A stretch of DNA of 64,000 bases from Chionoecetes opilio. Taxonomy: Eukaryota; Arthropoda; Malacostraca; Decapoda; Majidae. Below are positions 1 to 10,060 of the stretch, piece after piece; within the stretch, counting starts at the first letter, position 1, and the number at the start of each line of letters is the position of its first letter. Location: contig JACEEZ010022980.1 of the NCBI GenBank assembly GCA_016584305.1, positions 93,213-157,212 on the forward strand, in the 5' to 3' direction. The notes under the pieces are model-generated. The model saw only the letters and a list, made by a program, of their open reading frames with translations. It was not told where the DNA came from and did no database searches. Made by a program: the position numbers and the translations under genes.

Positions 1-21
1 TCTCTATCTATCTACTATCTA

Positions 22-58
<37 letters not shown>

Positions 59-190
59 CTCTATCTATCTATCTATCGATCTATTCTATCTATCTATCTA
101 TCTATCTATCTATCATCTTCTATCTATCTATCTATCTATTCTATCTATCTATCTATATCGATATATTATCTATATATATATATATATATC
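1..190. repeat. TATC/ATCT tetranucleotide microsatellite
   Basis: Near-continuous ATCT units with scattered single-base interruptions pass into a short TA run at about 168-190. No coding potential. Confidence 0.95.
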
Positions 191-230
191 TTCCTCCTAT
201 TTAGGTACTATATATTATATATATTACAAA

Positions 231-465
231 TGGGTACTCCGTGGCGTAGTGGGTTAGCACGCTTGGCTCACCCGAGAAGTCACGGGTTATCGATCCCCGG
301 GCGGAGCGAAGACAGATGGTATTTGGTCCTTTCTTAAAACCCGAGCCTGTCCACCCAGCAGTGAATGGTAACCGGTGTTCGTCGGGTTTGTGACCGCCCC
401 TCCCGGGGAGGGTGGCTCAGCCAACACTAACCTGCAGCAGTAGATCACTATGGCTCTGAGGAATT
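231..465 (+). mobile_element. tRNA-derived SINE, family 1 (copy a)
   Basis: The left end reads like a tRNA promoter: an A-box-like GTGGCGTAGTGGGTTAGC at about 241-258 and a B-box-like GGGTTATCGATCCCCG at 284-299. The B box carries one extra base compared with the usual GGTTCGANTCC. A non-tRNA body follows (CCTGTCCACCCAGCAGTGAATGG, then a GC-rich CCTCCCGGGG segment and GCCAACACTAA). A second full copy lies at 44,372-44,575, and its body recurs inside the composite blocks near 15,200 and 19,150. Head plus conserved body in several copies identifies a Pol III-transcribed SINE and not a tRNA gene. SINEs depend on a partner LINE; I cannot tell which. Confidence 0.85.
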
Positions 466-675
466 GTTATATATTTTCTCTAACAAAACCAAAACAAACA
501 ACAAACCAACATATAATCCTTGTAAAAATCTTCACAGATAATACAATAATACCCATTTTGTTTTTGCTTCTCATGAAACAATAGTTACATCAATTTCTTA
601 TAACAATTGCACTAAAATTTGGAATGCAACCCCACACATATCTACATCATGTAACAATTTGGTCTAATCTATCTA

Positions 676-831
676 TCCATATATCTATCTATCCATCCAT
701 CCATCTATCTATCGCATATATTTGTTGTCATAAAAATAAATATCTTCGAGCCATATCCTATCTTCTCTTCTATCTATCTAGTCTAATCTATCTCTATCTA
801 TCTAAAATACTATCTATCTATCTATCTAATC

Positions 832-862
<31 letters not shown>

Positions 863-942
863 TATATTATTATATATAGATATATTATATTATATATATA
901 TATATATATATATACATAATATATATATATATATATATGTTT
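676..942. repeat. Interrupted TATC and TA simple repeats
   Basis: ATCT/CATC units to about 825, then almost pure TA to 942. The interval from 466 to 675 is AT-rich with nothing recognisable. Confidence 0.9.
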
Positions 943-1490
943 CATAAAAAGATAATAAAGAAGATAGTAAATATATATCTAGAATATAGAAGGGAATAAA
1001 GTGGAAAAGGTGTAAAGTAATAAAACTATGGAACTGAAAGAGGTCAAAAGGGACAGGAGTTTTGAAGAAAACTGTTGCAACAGGATGGAAGGAGGAGAGT
1101 CAAGACTGGACACCACTTACAGGCAAGCCTACTGAGAGCTGAGAAGAGGTGTTGTGGACGTAACACCTGGAAGAAAGAAGAAGAAAGGGAGACTTAGTGG
1201 TTGAACTGAAGAGGTTGCAACAGAAAAATTAAGGCAAAAAAATCGCATTCAAACCGTGGCAACTATCAATATATGAGGTGGATAAAAGTAATTTATTGAA
1301 AAAAGACAACTGATGCAAAGAGGCAAGTGGCAATAGGAAAGAAACAAGTCATCAGAGGAAGGGAGTCGGAGCTTGAACATCAGCCAAGGAAGGCAGAAGA
1401 TGTTCAGAGTAGCCCTAAGCCGATGAAAAAAGGACAAGAAGAATGTACAGGGCAAGTATGTAAGGGATGACACGGAGAAATCAGTGGTGG
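943..1490. other. Purine-rich stretch, no gene seen
   Basis: The plus strand is strongly biased to A and G for about 500 bases leading into the GA microsatellite. I see no conserved protein and no element ends. Confidence 0.6.
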
Positions 1491-1959
<469 letters not shown>

Positions 1960-2299
1960 CGTGACTTATTGACTTATTTTTTAATTGGCCGCCCTGGTTA
2001 CAATACTTTTTATTCTTCTACATACGTAGGCATGAAGCCTGGGTCTGTTGAGCGAAGCTCCTATACCAGACCTGTTGCTTAGATATACAAAACGTTTAGC
2101 AAGTGGATTTATGCCATTGGCTACAATTTATACAATATTAATAACCTGACTATAATTAATATATACATACGTATATACCTATATACACATACATGCATAC
2201 ATATACTATGCAACATACCTATACGTACAGCATACAAATTATGCGCACACACAGACCCTACATACCATGAAATTTACACACACCCAAACATACTTACCA
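1960..2299. other. Nothing recognised
   Basis: AT-rich sequence with a TACATATA-type interrupted repeat around 2,160-2,290. No reading frame or element boundary recognised. Confidence 0.5.
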
Positions 2300-3370
2300 T
2301 TCACCAGTTGAATATACAAGTCCACACACATAATGAATCCATGCATCCTACAGAATGACTGTAGTGTGTATAACTTTGGAGCAACAATTTCTTGAGTTTA
2401 TGTTTGAAGGATTTTGAGTTGTGGAATTTTTTTATTTCTGGCTGGTAAACTATCCATAATTTTGACACTCTGACTGACACATTTTGCTGAGGCCATGAGT
2501 AGTCCTGCCAACGTGGTATTCGTAACTGTAATGCCCTTGTTAGCAAAAGTATGTGAATGTAGTGAAAACCGTTATCAATAGGATACACATGTAATGATTT
2601 TAATAAACAAATAAGTTTTGATTGAGAGATATTATATCAGACCGTTGAGTACCTGGTGGTCTCGAAATAGTGGTTGTGTGCTCAGATCGGACTTATAAAC
2701 TAACACGTATTAATTTTTTTTGAGAAATAAATGATTATCCACATATGTTTTTATATTGCTCCTCACAACCCCAAATTGTTTGAACAATACAGTAGTATTG
2801 ATTATCCTGTGATGAATATATTTGAATAATAACACTCAAAAGTGATACAGGCTACCCGATTTTATATAAAACGCCAGTTAATTTAGATATTTTTTAGTAC
2901 ACAATTGATTTATTTTTTGAGATCTCCTGTTGAATTTATTGTCAAATGGTTTATAGCCTAGAAATTTATATCCTTCCTTTTACACAAGATAAATAATTTA
3001 TTTTTGACGTCAATAGGGCTGCACTAGTCCGTAGAAGGTGGGATACCATGTAGCATGTTTTAGAGATGTTCAGTGTTTTAGTTCATTGCTTGTTATCCAG
3101 TTAGATACCATTAATTAACTCCGAGTTTAGTATATTCTCTATTTCACCAAGATCTTGTCCCTGAATTAATATGGATTGTCATCAGCAAAAGCAAAACTTC
3201 AATTAATTATACAACGTAAAATGTCATTGATATAGATAAGAAACAAAACTGAGGCTAAAAACTGAACATTGTGGTAACACCATAGCAGATTGATTCATGT
3301 GAGATGCAGAATTATTATATACAGTGTAATTGTCTTCTGTGGCTTAAGTAGCTGTTTGAACAGTCATGGT
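2300..3370 (-). pseudogene. LINE-3: non-LTR retrotransposon reverse transcriptase fragment and C-terminus
   Basis: On the minus strand the sequence carries the second half of a LINE reverse transcriptase. A SYLSHRRQ motif lies near 3,355, the block VLFLIYINDILRC near 3,225, and the catalytic FADD at 3,178-3,189. The C-terminal signature PEIKKFHNSKSFKHKLKKLL lies near 2,380-2,450, matching the usual LPxEIK...FKxKLKxLL end of Jockey/CR1-like ORF2. The reading is broken by stops and frameshifts between these blocks. The endonuclease and the N-terminal half of the RT are absent: the trace stops next to the SINE at 3,405. The enzyme would have copied element RNA at nicked target DNA; this copy cannot. 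Clade is uncertain. Confidence 0.75.
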
Positions 3371-3404
3371 GCCGGCCACGAAGCCATAGTTTTCAATTTT
3401 TTCA

Positions 3405-3625
3405 TCTCTGATGCCTATCGCGTGTAGGCAGTGAGCCTACGGGGTGGGATGGCCTTGGCTCTGGAGCTCTCATCACGGGCTGTGATGGTTGGCCCTCGCC
3501 CGTGGTGGCGCAGGTCAGGATTTCTTATAGTGACGCCCTGTGATTAGAGGCTCATGCCGCCCCCCCTGTGTCCTCCATGCACTCCCAGTCGAAGGTAGAG
3601 TTGATGGACAGGGCATAGTGTTGCA
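3405..3625 (-). mobile_element. SINE family 2, partial
   Basis: The plus strand reads GCCTATCGCGTGTAGGCAG, then GGGCTGTGATGGTTGGCCCTC and CGAAGGTAGAGTTGATGGAC. The same series appears near 37,400 and 39,320, and in reverse complement near 56,200. Orientation is set by the copies at 15,735 and 56,085, where a tRNA-like head lies at the other end, so this copy is minus. I do not see the tRNA-like head beyond 3,625, so it is probably 5'-truncated or diverged. Confidence 0.75.
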
Positions 3626-3848
3626 GTAACTAAGTGCCAGGCATGTAAAATTTAAGATTGTACAGGTGACAGTATCTGTACAGAGTTGTGATTATAAAAG
3701 TGTTAAACGTGTACAGTGGTTAGAATGCGCCCGAGTCACCCCTAACATCTTCTACATTGTTACAAACAGGCTCCCCTCTCCTGTTTTTTTTTACATGCCT
3801 GCTGCTACCCTTCACTGGTACGTGTAGTTTTTTATGTTTTTTACGTAC
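3626..3848. other. Spacer, nothing recognised
   Basis: Ordinary AT-rich spacer between two repeats. Confidence 0.4.
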
Positions 3849-3965
3849 TGTATTTTTTTTTTTTTTTTTTTTTTTTTTATTCCATATCCTAGGAGGACAT
3901 TGACTAACTCGGCAATGGCCCAGAGCCCCTAATCGTTCCGAGTTATTAAGGCTTTTACTGTACAT
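3849..3965 (-). repeat. Retroelement 3' tail with poly(A) (poly-T on plus)
   Basis: About 28 T residues are followed by ATATCCTAGGAGGACATTG and an AACTCGGCA..GGCCCAGAGCCC segment. A close relative sits at 38,338-38,455 in the same orientation, again directly after a poly-T run. A conserved segment ending in poly(A) on the minus strand is what the 3' end of a LINE or SINE looks like. The parent element is not identified. Confidence 0.65.
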
Positions 3966-4079
3966 AGATTACATAATATATACAAATGTGACTTAGGCAT
4001 TAAGTACCTCCGAGCAACAGCTCCCTGATGACAGGAACAGTGTAACAAAATATTAATATATATGAAGGGCGGCAATAAT

Positions 4080-4765
4080 ATAATTTTATTTACAAATCAA
4101 AAGAAAATCTTAACTACCATAACAATTACCAAGTTGGATGATACAATTAACACTAATCATGCTACTGAAATGCTAAATGATGTGACAGAACAGTCCTATT
4201 ATCCTACATGTTTGATTTTTGTTTGATGGAAAACGAGTAAGTCTTAAGTCTATTTTTTTAATGTACTTAAATAGTAATGCTTTTTCAAAATTATTTGGTA
4301 AACTTGTGTTCCACAATTAGGACCACACAGTGCATCTTGATTCTATCGTAATTTGTTCGTGGGTTGTAGTGGTGACATATCAGTCAAATGGTTTTCCCCT
4401 CGTACCTTGACTGTGGTGAAGCATCTTAGATCAATTTATTCACTCTCACTCCATCATATTATAACATGTGTAAAATTGTAAATACCAGAAAAATATTTCT
4501 TTAAAACGCAAATTTCAGTAAACCCTAATCATTAAATATAAATCTGTATATACTTGCCTTTACAGGTAATTGTGTCTTATTATTTTTATTTTGTGCATTT
4601 AAAACATCTTTTACATTTGAGGCCAAGTACATCCCCAGACAGACAAACAAGTAAATGATGTATGGATATACATAGGAATAGTATATGCTCGCATGCTTCG
4701 TCGTTAAGTTTTGTTCAATTCTGTATAAAATTCCACATATTTTTGATACTAATTATCAAACTTTC
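4080..4765 (-). pseudogene. LINE-2: 3' part of a second non-LTR retrotransposon
   Basis: The minus strand holds the C-terminal end of a LINE ORF2: a VWG block followed by a KIKIIRH stretch near 4,600, then LWNTSLPNNFEKALLFKYIKK near 4,230-4,320, the typical LWNSLP...FK end. It begins where the 3' end of LINE-1 stops. The rest of the same protein lies on the far side of LINE-1 (7,673-8,056 and 8,868-9,268). I therefore read this as the downstream half of an element split by the LINE-1 insertion. Frameshifts and stops are frequent. Assignment to the same copy as the upstream pieces is inferred from order, strand and missing domains. Confidence 0.6.
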
Positions 4766-7672
4766 GACTGTATATATTTTTTTATTTATTTTTATTTTTT
4801 TACATCACAAGAACTGGCCAAGGGCACAACAAAAATGGGCTAACAAAAGCCCGCTGGAGTTGCCAGTCCCTATAAAGAAGACAGTAAGAGAATAAAAAAA
4901 AAAAAGGGGTGAGCCAAATTTAGTTTCGGGGGTGTCTTGTTACTCTTCTTTTGAAAAGATTGAAGTCCATAGGAAGTGGAAAAATAGAAACAGGAAAAGT
5001 TCGCGAGTTTACCAGTGAAAGGGATGAAAAGTAGATACTGATTACTCTTGCATTAGGAAGTGGACAGAATAGGGATGAGAATGTAGTAGAAAGTCTGTGC
5101 TGCGAGCCGCGGGAGAGGGGGAGGCATTCAGTTAGCGCAATTTCAGAAGAGGCAGTGAGCATGAAAATAACGTATAAGAGAGCAAGAGAGCAACATTGCG
5201 GCGGTGATTTAAAGATTGAAAGACAGTCAGTCCCAGAGGGGAGGATTGATGAGACGAAAGCCTTGTCGACTCAACCCCGTTTAGGAGAGCTGTAATGAGT
5301 GGATCCTCACAACATGTGAGACATACTCCATACATAGGCCGGGATAAGGCCCCTGTAAGAGCAGCAATTGTGGGGAGAAAAAAAGGAGCAGACGCAACAG
5401 ACACCTAACCTTCCTTAGAGCTGTTTTAGCAAGAGAATGAGATGTGAGATTTTCCAGTTCAGATTTTTAGTAAAGATAGTCCTAGAATGTTCATGTAGAA
5501 GAAGGAGACAGTTTAGTGTCCATTGAAGAGGGGATAGTTATCTGGTAGGTTTTGTCGAGTAGATAGGTGAAGAAATTTGGGTTTTTGAGGCATTGAACAA
5601 ACAAGGTTTGCTTGCCCCAATCAGAAATTATAGAAAGTATCAGAAGGTTAGGCGCTCCGGTGCATCTCCTCCGTGAACCTCACTAAGTTCCTTTTGAGGT
5701 GGACGTCTAATAAACGATGTTTGAAACAAATGCAGTGGTCAGAATCATCGCGTAGGAGTGGATAGTATTTTGAGTTAGAGTTAGAAGATCATTAAGGAAA
5801 TAATATAAAAACAAGAAAGAGGAGTTGGTGTTGAATAGGACAAGCCCTTGGGGAACACCACTATTGATGAGATTTAGGAGAAGAACAATGTTCGAACTAC
5901 AGTAGCTGTCAATAGATAACGGTTTAAAGGAAAACTTAAGATGAAGGTACAGCGAGAAGGAATAGATCACCAAATGAGGGTGTTTTGTGGAATTAAAGAT
6001 TTGTGCAGACTCTTCCAAAGCTTAGTTGATATTTCAAGGGCAACGCAAAAGTTTCACCGAAACCCCTAAAGGACGATGACCAAGATTCAGTTAGGAAAGC
6101 TAGAATACATCGCCATTAGGATCGGCCCTTGTACGGAACCGTACTGACGATCAGATAGAAGAGTGTGAGGCAGATAGTGCTGTATAAATCTTCTTATTAA
6201 GTATAGATTCAAAACTTTTAGAAAGGCAGGAATTCAAAGCTATAGGACGGTAGTTTGAAGGATTAGAAACGGTCCCCTTCTTATGAACAGTTGGATTTGA
6301 GCAAACTTCCAGCAAGAAGGAAAGGTGGAAGTAGATAGACAAGCACGGAAAGTTTGACCATGCAAGGTGCAGCACAGAAGCAAGTTTTTGGAGAACAATA
6401 GGAGGTCGCCGTCAAGACCGTAAGCCTTCCGAGGATCTAGGCCCAGAAAGGGCAAGAAACATCATTCGAAAGGATGCTTAATGACAGGGATAATATAGTC
6501 CAGAGGGTGGAGGAAAGGAGTACAAGCCAAGCCGTTCATCAACCAGAGTGGAATTTTTAGCAAAGGTTTTGAGCGAAGAGTGTCAGCTTTTTAGAAGTAA
6601 TGAGACGCTGTGGAGCCATCTGGGTGAAGCATAGGGAGGGAAAGATGAAGAAGAAAAATTGTTAGAGATTTTAGTTATCTAGATGCCAAGAAGTCCAGGA
6701 GGAATTTGACTCAGAAAGATTTTGACATTTTCTATTAATGAAAGAGTTTTTTAAGTTTGAAGTAAAGATTTGGCATGATTACAGGCAGAAATAAAAGGGC
6801 ATGAGTTTCAGATGATGCTTATCGGTACCGTTTGTGAGCCACCTCTCTATCTCGGACAGCATGAGACAATCAGAGTTAAACCTGGGGGAGGTTGACACGG
6901 GCTTAGGATTAAGGAAAGTGTGGTGGAATGTACGCCTCCATGCCAGAAGACTATGACCTCATTTATGCGCTCTGCACAAAGAGATGGGTCTTTTGACATG
7001 TAAGCAGTAATTGTTTCCATGGAAAATCAGAGTAGTATGTACTGCCTTAGTCCTTCCACATTAGCTGGTTGAAAGTGCCAGAGGCACCTCCGCTTAGGTG
7101 GGTCCCGAGGCTTGCACCGGAGCGATAGGACAGGTTACAGAAATAAGATTTGTGATCGAGAACCCAACGGAGAGAATAGTTTCACAGAGTACAGCAGAAG
7201 GGTTCGTAGTGTTAGGAAAAGATCAAGAATGTTGGGCGTGTCCCCTCCAAGGCGGTCAGGATATGGGTAGGGTGCTGCCCAGCTGCTCTAGGTCTTTGGA
7301 GGATAGAAAAGTTGTAGGCTGTTCACCAGGTTGGTCAGTGAAGAAGATGCTAGCCAAAGGCTGGTGGTGAACTTGGTCCCCAAGAAATGAAATTTCAGCT
7401 AAAGGAAATGAGATGAGATTGTGCTCCACTTTTGATGTTAACTATCAGAAGAAATTTTACATATCAGAGAGTTAGGTGAGAGATATACAGCACCGATAAA
7501 TTTAGTAAGAGATGACATTGAAGTCGAAGCCCAGAATGGATAGAAAATCGGAGATTCAAGGCCGTGGGCGAAGCAAGTGGATGTCATTGCGCACATATAC
7601 GCAACAGCAGCTTTGATTTAAATGAGAATAGAGACAGTGAAGAGAGCCAGAAAAAGGTCTGCTGTCAGTGCT
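4766..7672 (-). mobile_element. LINE-1: Jockey/I-like non-LTR retrotransposon, 5'-truncated
   Basis: A nearly continuous element on the minus strand: partial endonuclease (7,672 to about 6,960), linker, reverse transcriptase (about 6,500-5,700), C-terminal region (to 4,915), then a 3' untranslated segment (GGGACTGGCAACTCC...) ending in an A-rich tail at about 4,766-4,800. The 5' end falls inside the endonuclease domain and joins directly to another LINE's reverse transcriptase at about 7,673. That is the usual result of incomplete target-primed reverse transcription. The element is damaged mainly by single-base frameshifts. Confidence 0.85.
4915..7672 (-). pseudogene. LINE-1 ORF2: endonuclease and reverse transcriptase, frameshifted
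   Basis: Domain order on the minus strand fits Jockey/I-type ORF2. Endonuclease remnants include KFTGAVYLSPNSL near 7,470, LGDxxVHH near 7,370, and SDHNLISVTCPIAPVQ near 7,130. A linker with WFNSDC near 6,880 follows. The RT begins with LDPRKAYGxDG near 6,425, then FPSCWK near 6,310 and NYRPIALNSCLSKSFE near 6,230. SGVPQG lies near 5,850, and the catalytic YADD, out of frame by one base, at 5,741-5,755. The C-terminal part has a MEY-type block and LLNGVES near 5,280, and FKRRV near 4,940. The N-terminal part of the endonuclease is missing. Breaks are mostly indels with few stops, so some may be sequencing errors and not decay. Confidence 0.85.
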
Positions 7673-8056
7673 CACAAAAATATGTTTTTTTTCCAGTTTA
7701 ATTTCGTCATAATAACACCCAGAAATCTAATGTTAGTGACTCTGAATTTCTTTCCTCCAATGTAAACTGAGCCTAAGATTTAGGCAACAGAACGATTTTG
7801 AAAAGTAGATAATTAGTTTTTCTTATGTTTACAGATAGTTTATTAGCTAAAACCCACTTCGTTTTTCTCTAGTTTCACTATACTTTAACATTTACGGATA
7901 TAAGATCTATCGTTAAGAGAAGATTTGTGTCATCTGCAAGAATAACATAGCTGAGTTATAACTGGCATTACAAATACATTAATAGATACCATTAATAGTA
8001 AAGCCCAAAATTGATCCCTGGGCACTCCCCCTACTGATACTTTTCAGCTTAGATAT
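7673..8056 (-). pseudogene. LINE-2: reverse transcriptase, second half
   Basis: Minus-strand translation across frames gives the GVPQGSILG-like block near 8,010, the catalytic ADD codons at 7,929-7,937 (preceding Phe shifted by one base), WVLANKLSVNI near 7,850, and a KFLGV-like block with LNWKK near 7,700. These are RT motifs 4 to 7 in order. The first half of the same domain lies beyond the solo LTR at 8,868-9,268, and the C-terminus beyond LINE-1 at 4,080-4,765. This family differs from LINE-1: it has FADD and GxSILG, not YADD. Confidence 0.75.
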
Positions 8057-8863
8057 TGTTTACGAAGGGGCCTTGTTCGTGGGTATGGCGGACAAGACAA
8101 GGGCCCTTCGCTGTAATCTGGGCCTCGCCGTGGTGGTTCGGAACCACAGGTCGGGTCGCCAAGTCATTTCCACCCATTGCCCAGCGATGGGGGGGCCTTA
8201 CGTGGTGATTGCCTGCGGAGAGAGTAGAATAAGTAGAGACACAGCCAAGGCGGGTGGGGACAGGAGGCTTCCCGCCCACAGGATTACCGTTACGCTGTGC
8301 CCTGCATTACCCGCCCTGAAAAGGCCCGTCTCCCTCTTCTGTGGAAGGGGGACGAGAGTGGCCCTGTTGGGCCCGGCGTGGCCTTCGTACTCAGGGGCGG
8401 CGACTGTGGGGTGGGGTCACGGCTCAAAGGGCAGCACCCTTTGAGAGACTGTGACTTGTGTTGTGTTGGGGCGGGGCGGAGTGGCGCGTGTAGCGTAATA
8501 CACGCTCGTGTTGGGCTGGGACAGTGGCTCAGTGGCGCAGAGGGCGGCGCCCTGCCTGACTGGGTGAGTGTGCAGCGCGGCTACCCAGTGTGTGTGTGTT
8601 GGGGTGAGCCTGTGTGTTCACAGTTGTACAGGGGGCGTTCACGTGTATGAGACGTGACTCGTGAGTGGATTGGCCTGCGTGCCTTACATGACAGACGTGC
8701 AGTCACTATGTACCGTGGTGGTAGTAGTAGTGTGGGGAAATAAAGCCGTGCACAGCAATAAGTGTCTCCTTGCAGTCCTTCCCGTCTCCTCCATAGCCCC
8801 GAGCCGTTAGTGTGTGACGAAGTTGCGAGGGGTGGATTGCCCCCCTCCCCCTCCTTCATTACA
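8057..8863 (+). mobile_element. Solo LTR (807 bp) inserted in the LINE-2 reverse transcriptase
   Basis: The GC-rich insert begins TGTTTACG and ends TTACA, the canonical TGT...ACA ends of an LTR. ATAT lies directly on both sides (8,053-8,056 and 8,864-8,867), a 4-bp target duplication. It contains an AATAAA polyadenylation signal at 8,739-8,744, which sets the plus orientation. Removing the insert plus one ATAT joins the two RT halves in frame. No internal gag-pol lies beside it, so it is a solo LTR left by recombination between two LTRs. A 4-bp duplication suits the Ty3/gypsy class better than BEL/Pao (usually 5 bp), but no protein confirms this. The apparent ORFs inside it are not genes. Confidence 0.75.
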
Positions 8864-8867
8864 ATAT

Positions 8868-9268
8868 ATTGTTGTTACAGAACACTGCTTGTTTCCTGTC
8901 TGTCAAGTAGCTAGTGAATAGTTTTAGTGCTATTTACCTCTTATTCCCAAATTTTCAAGTTTATCTAATAATATTCTATGATTAAGTGAGTCGAAAGCTT
9001 TGGACAAGTCTAGAAATATTCCTACAACATGAAACTTCCTTTCCAGACAGTTATACACTTCACTTGTGAACTTTGTTATTGCTTTTTCCGTTGATTTGTT
9101 TTTGCGAAACCCAAACTGATATTCAGATAACATTTTAAAGTTTTCCAAAAATCCACTAAATCTTTTAACAATAGATTTTTTCAAACACTTTACTTATTGA
9201 TGGTAAAATAGATATTGGTCAATAATTGTTTTAATCTCCTTTATCGCCTGATTTATGGATGTTTATAT
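8868..9268 (-). pseudogene. LINE-2: reverse transcriptase, first half
   Basis: The minus strand reads a KSGDK motif near 9,260, [18 protein letters not shown] near 9,220, [14 protein letters not shown] near 9,100, and [19 protein letters not shown] near 9,000, which carries the first catalytic aspartate. After a frameshift come a YL.DR-type block and a final SVTT near 8,875. These are RT motifs 0 to 3. The open portion is 8,930-9,184. The domain breaks exactly at the LTR insertion site. The upstream edge at about 9,268 abuts a BEL/Pao fragment, so the N-terminal endonuclease is lost. Confidence 0.85.
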
Positions 9269-9400
9269 GCTCCCTTGTATCTATTAAAGGAAAGGGTGCC
9301 AGTCTTCTCCCATAAATTAAATGTGAGGGAGTAAGAGCTTCTATGTTTACTGAGGAATCATCTAAGTAGGTTAGGTTATTAATACGGGTCTCAATTTCAG
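9255..9400 (-). pseudogene. BEL/Pao integrase fragment (TPSHLIYGRR block)
   Basis: The minus strand reads AEIETRINNLTY, then EALTPSHLIYGRRLAPFPLIDTR, the stretch at the end of the BEL/Pao integrase core just before the DUF5641 domain. It is out of order: the DUF5641 part of a related copy lies upstream of it on the same strand (9,410-9,883). The overlapping segment differs between the two (FPLIDTREHI here, LPLIETREDI there), so these are two different copies joined. The 3' side runs into LINE-2 near 9,268. Confidence 0.7.
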
Positions 9401-9409
9401 CTTTACACT

Positions 9410-9900
9410 TTAAAGCAGCTTTTTACACTTTAAAGCAGCTTGCCTCCGTGGTCGGGAGCTCCCTAAGTTGGTCTGCCAAGACGCAGCCTTAGAGTCCACC
9501 CTTATCTCTTCGGCTAATTCTAGGGGAATCAAATTATTTACCGTCCGCACACATCGTTGTCCCCTCACTAGTAACTCCACTGACCTAACAATCCTCTTTC
9601 CATCAGTATGCAGTTGTGCTATTTTTCCAAGAGGCCATTGCAAACGAGGCATATCTCCCTTAAGAATTACAATATCTCCCACTTTTATTGGACTTTGATT
9701 TTCTGGCTTTTGAGCCCCATAAAACTTTTCCTTTAGACTCAGTAAATGATCTGCACTCCAATGTTTATCCCATGATCTTAAAATTTTACTTAAGGTGTGA
9801 TAACCTTCCCGGAGATGTTGAGCCGGGTCATTTATTGTAGGATCTTGTATATCTTCCCTTGTTTCTATTAAGGGGAGCGTCACACCATTTCTTAATTACC
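9410..9900 (-). pseudogene. BEL/Pao polyprotein C-terminus (DUF5641), partial
   Basis: An uninterrupted 157-codon frame (9,883 to 9,410) matches the C-terminal DUF5641 domain of BEL/Pao integrases: LREGYHTLSKILRSWDKHWS, then KVGDIVILKGD, PRLQWPLGKI, and VRSVELL with NNLIPLEL. In the intact element this follows the integrase core and takes part in inserting the cDNA. Here the core is missing and the frame opens abruptly near 9,885, so it is a truncated copy. It ends in a stop next to a 19-bp repeat (9,402-9,420 and 9,422-9,440) at its junction with the neighbouring integrase piece. It is much better preserved than the LINE sequences beside it. Confidence 0.85.
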
Positions 9901-10060
9901 GGTGGATTGTCATGATTTTTTTTTTATGTCAAAAGTATGCTAATGCTGAAATAATCCTATCTGATTTTCAGATCCATAGCTCGATACACATAACTGAGAG
10001 AAAAAAAAGTTTTTTTTAAAGAAATTCAACTCTTAATAACGTTCTTATCCAATGACTATA
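9901..10060. other. AT-rich spacer, nothing recognised
   Basis: Short AT-rich interval before the inverted repeat; no reading frame. Confidence 0.4.

Noticed and set aside
284..299. tRNA genes at SINE heads (also 44,428, 56,135, 19,757 and 34,985)
   Set aside because: Only A and B boxes are tRNA-like; there are no paired acceptor stems and the same body follows in several copies, so these are SINEs.
8049..8859. Several 76-123 codon frames in GC-rich sequence
   Set aside because: They lie inside the solo LTR, overlap on both strands and have no motif.
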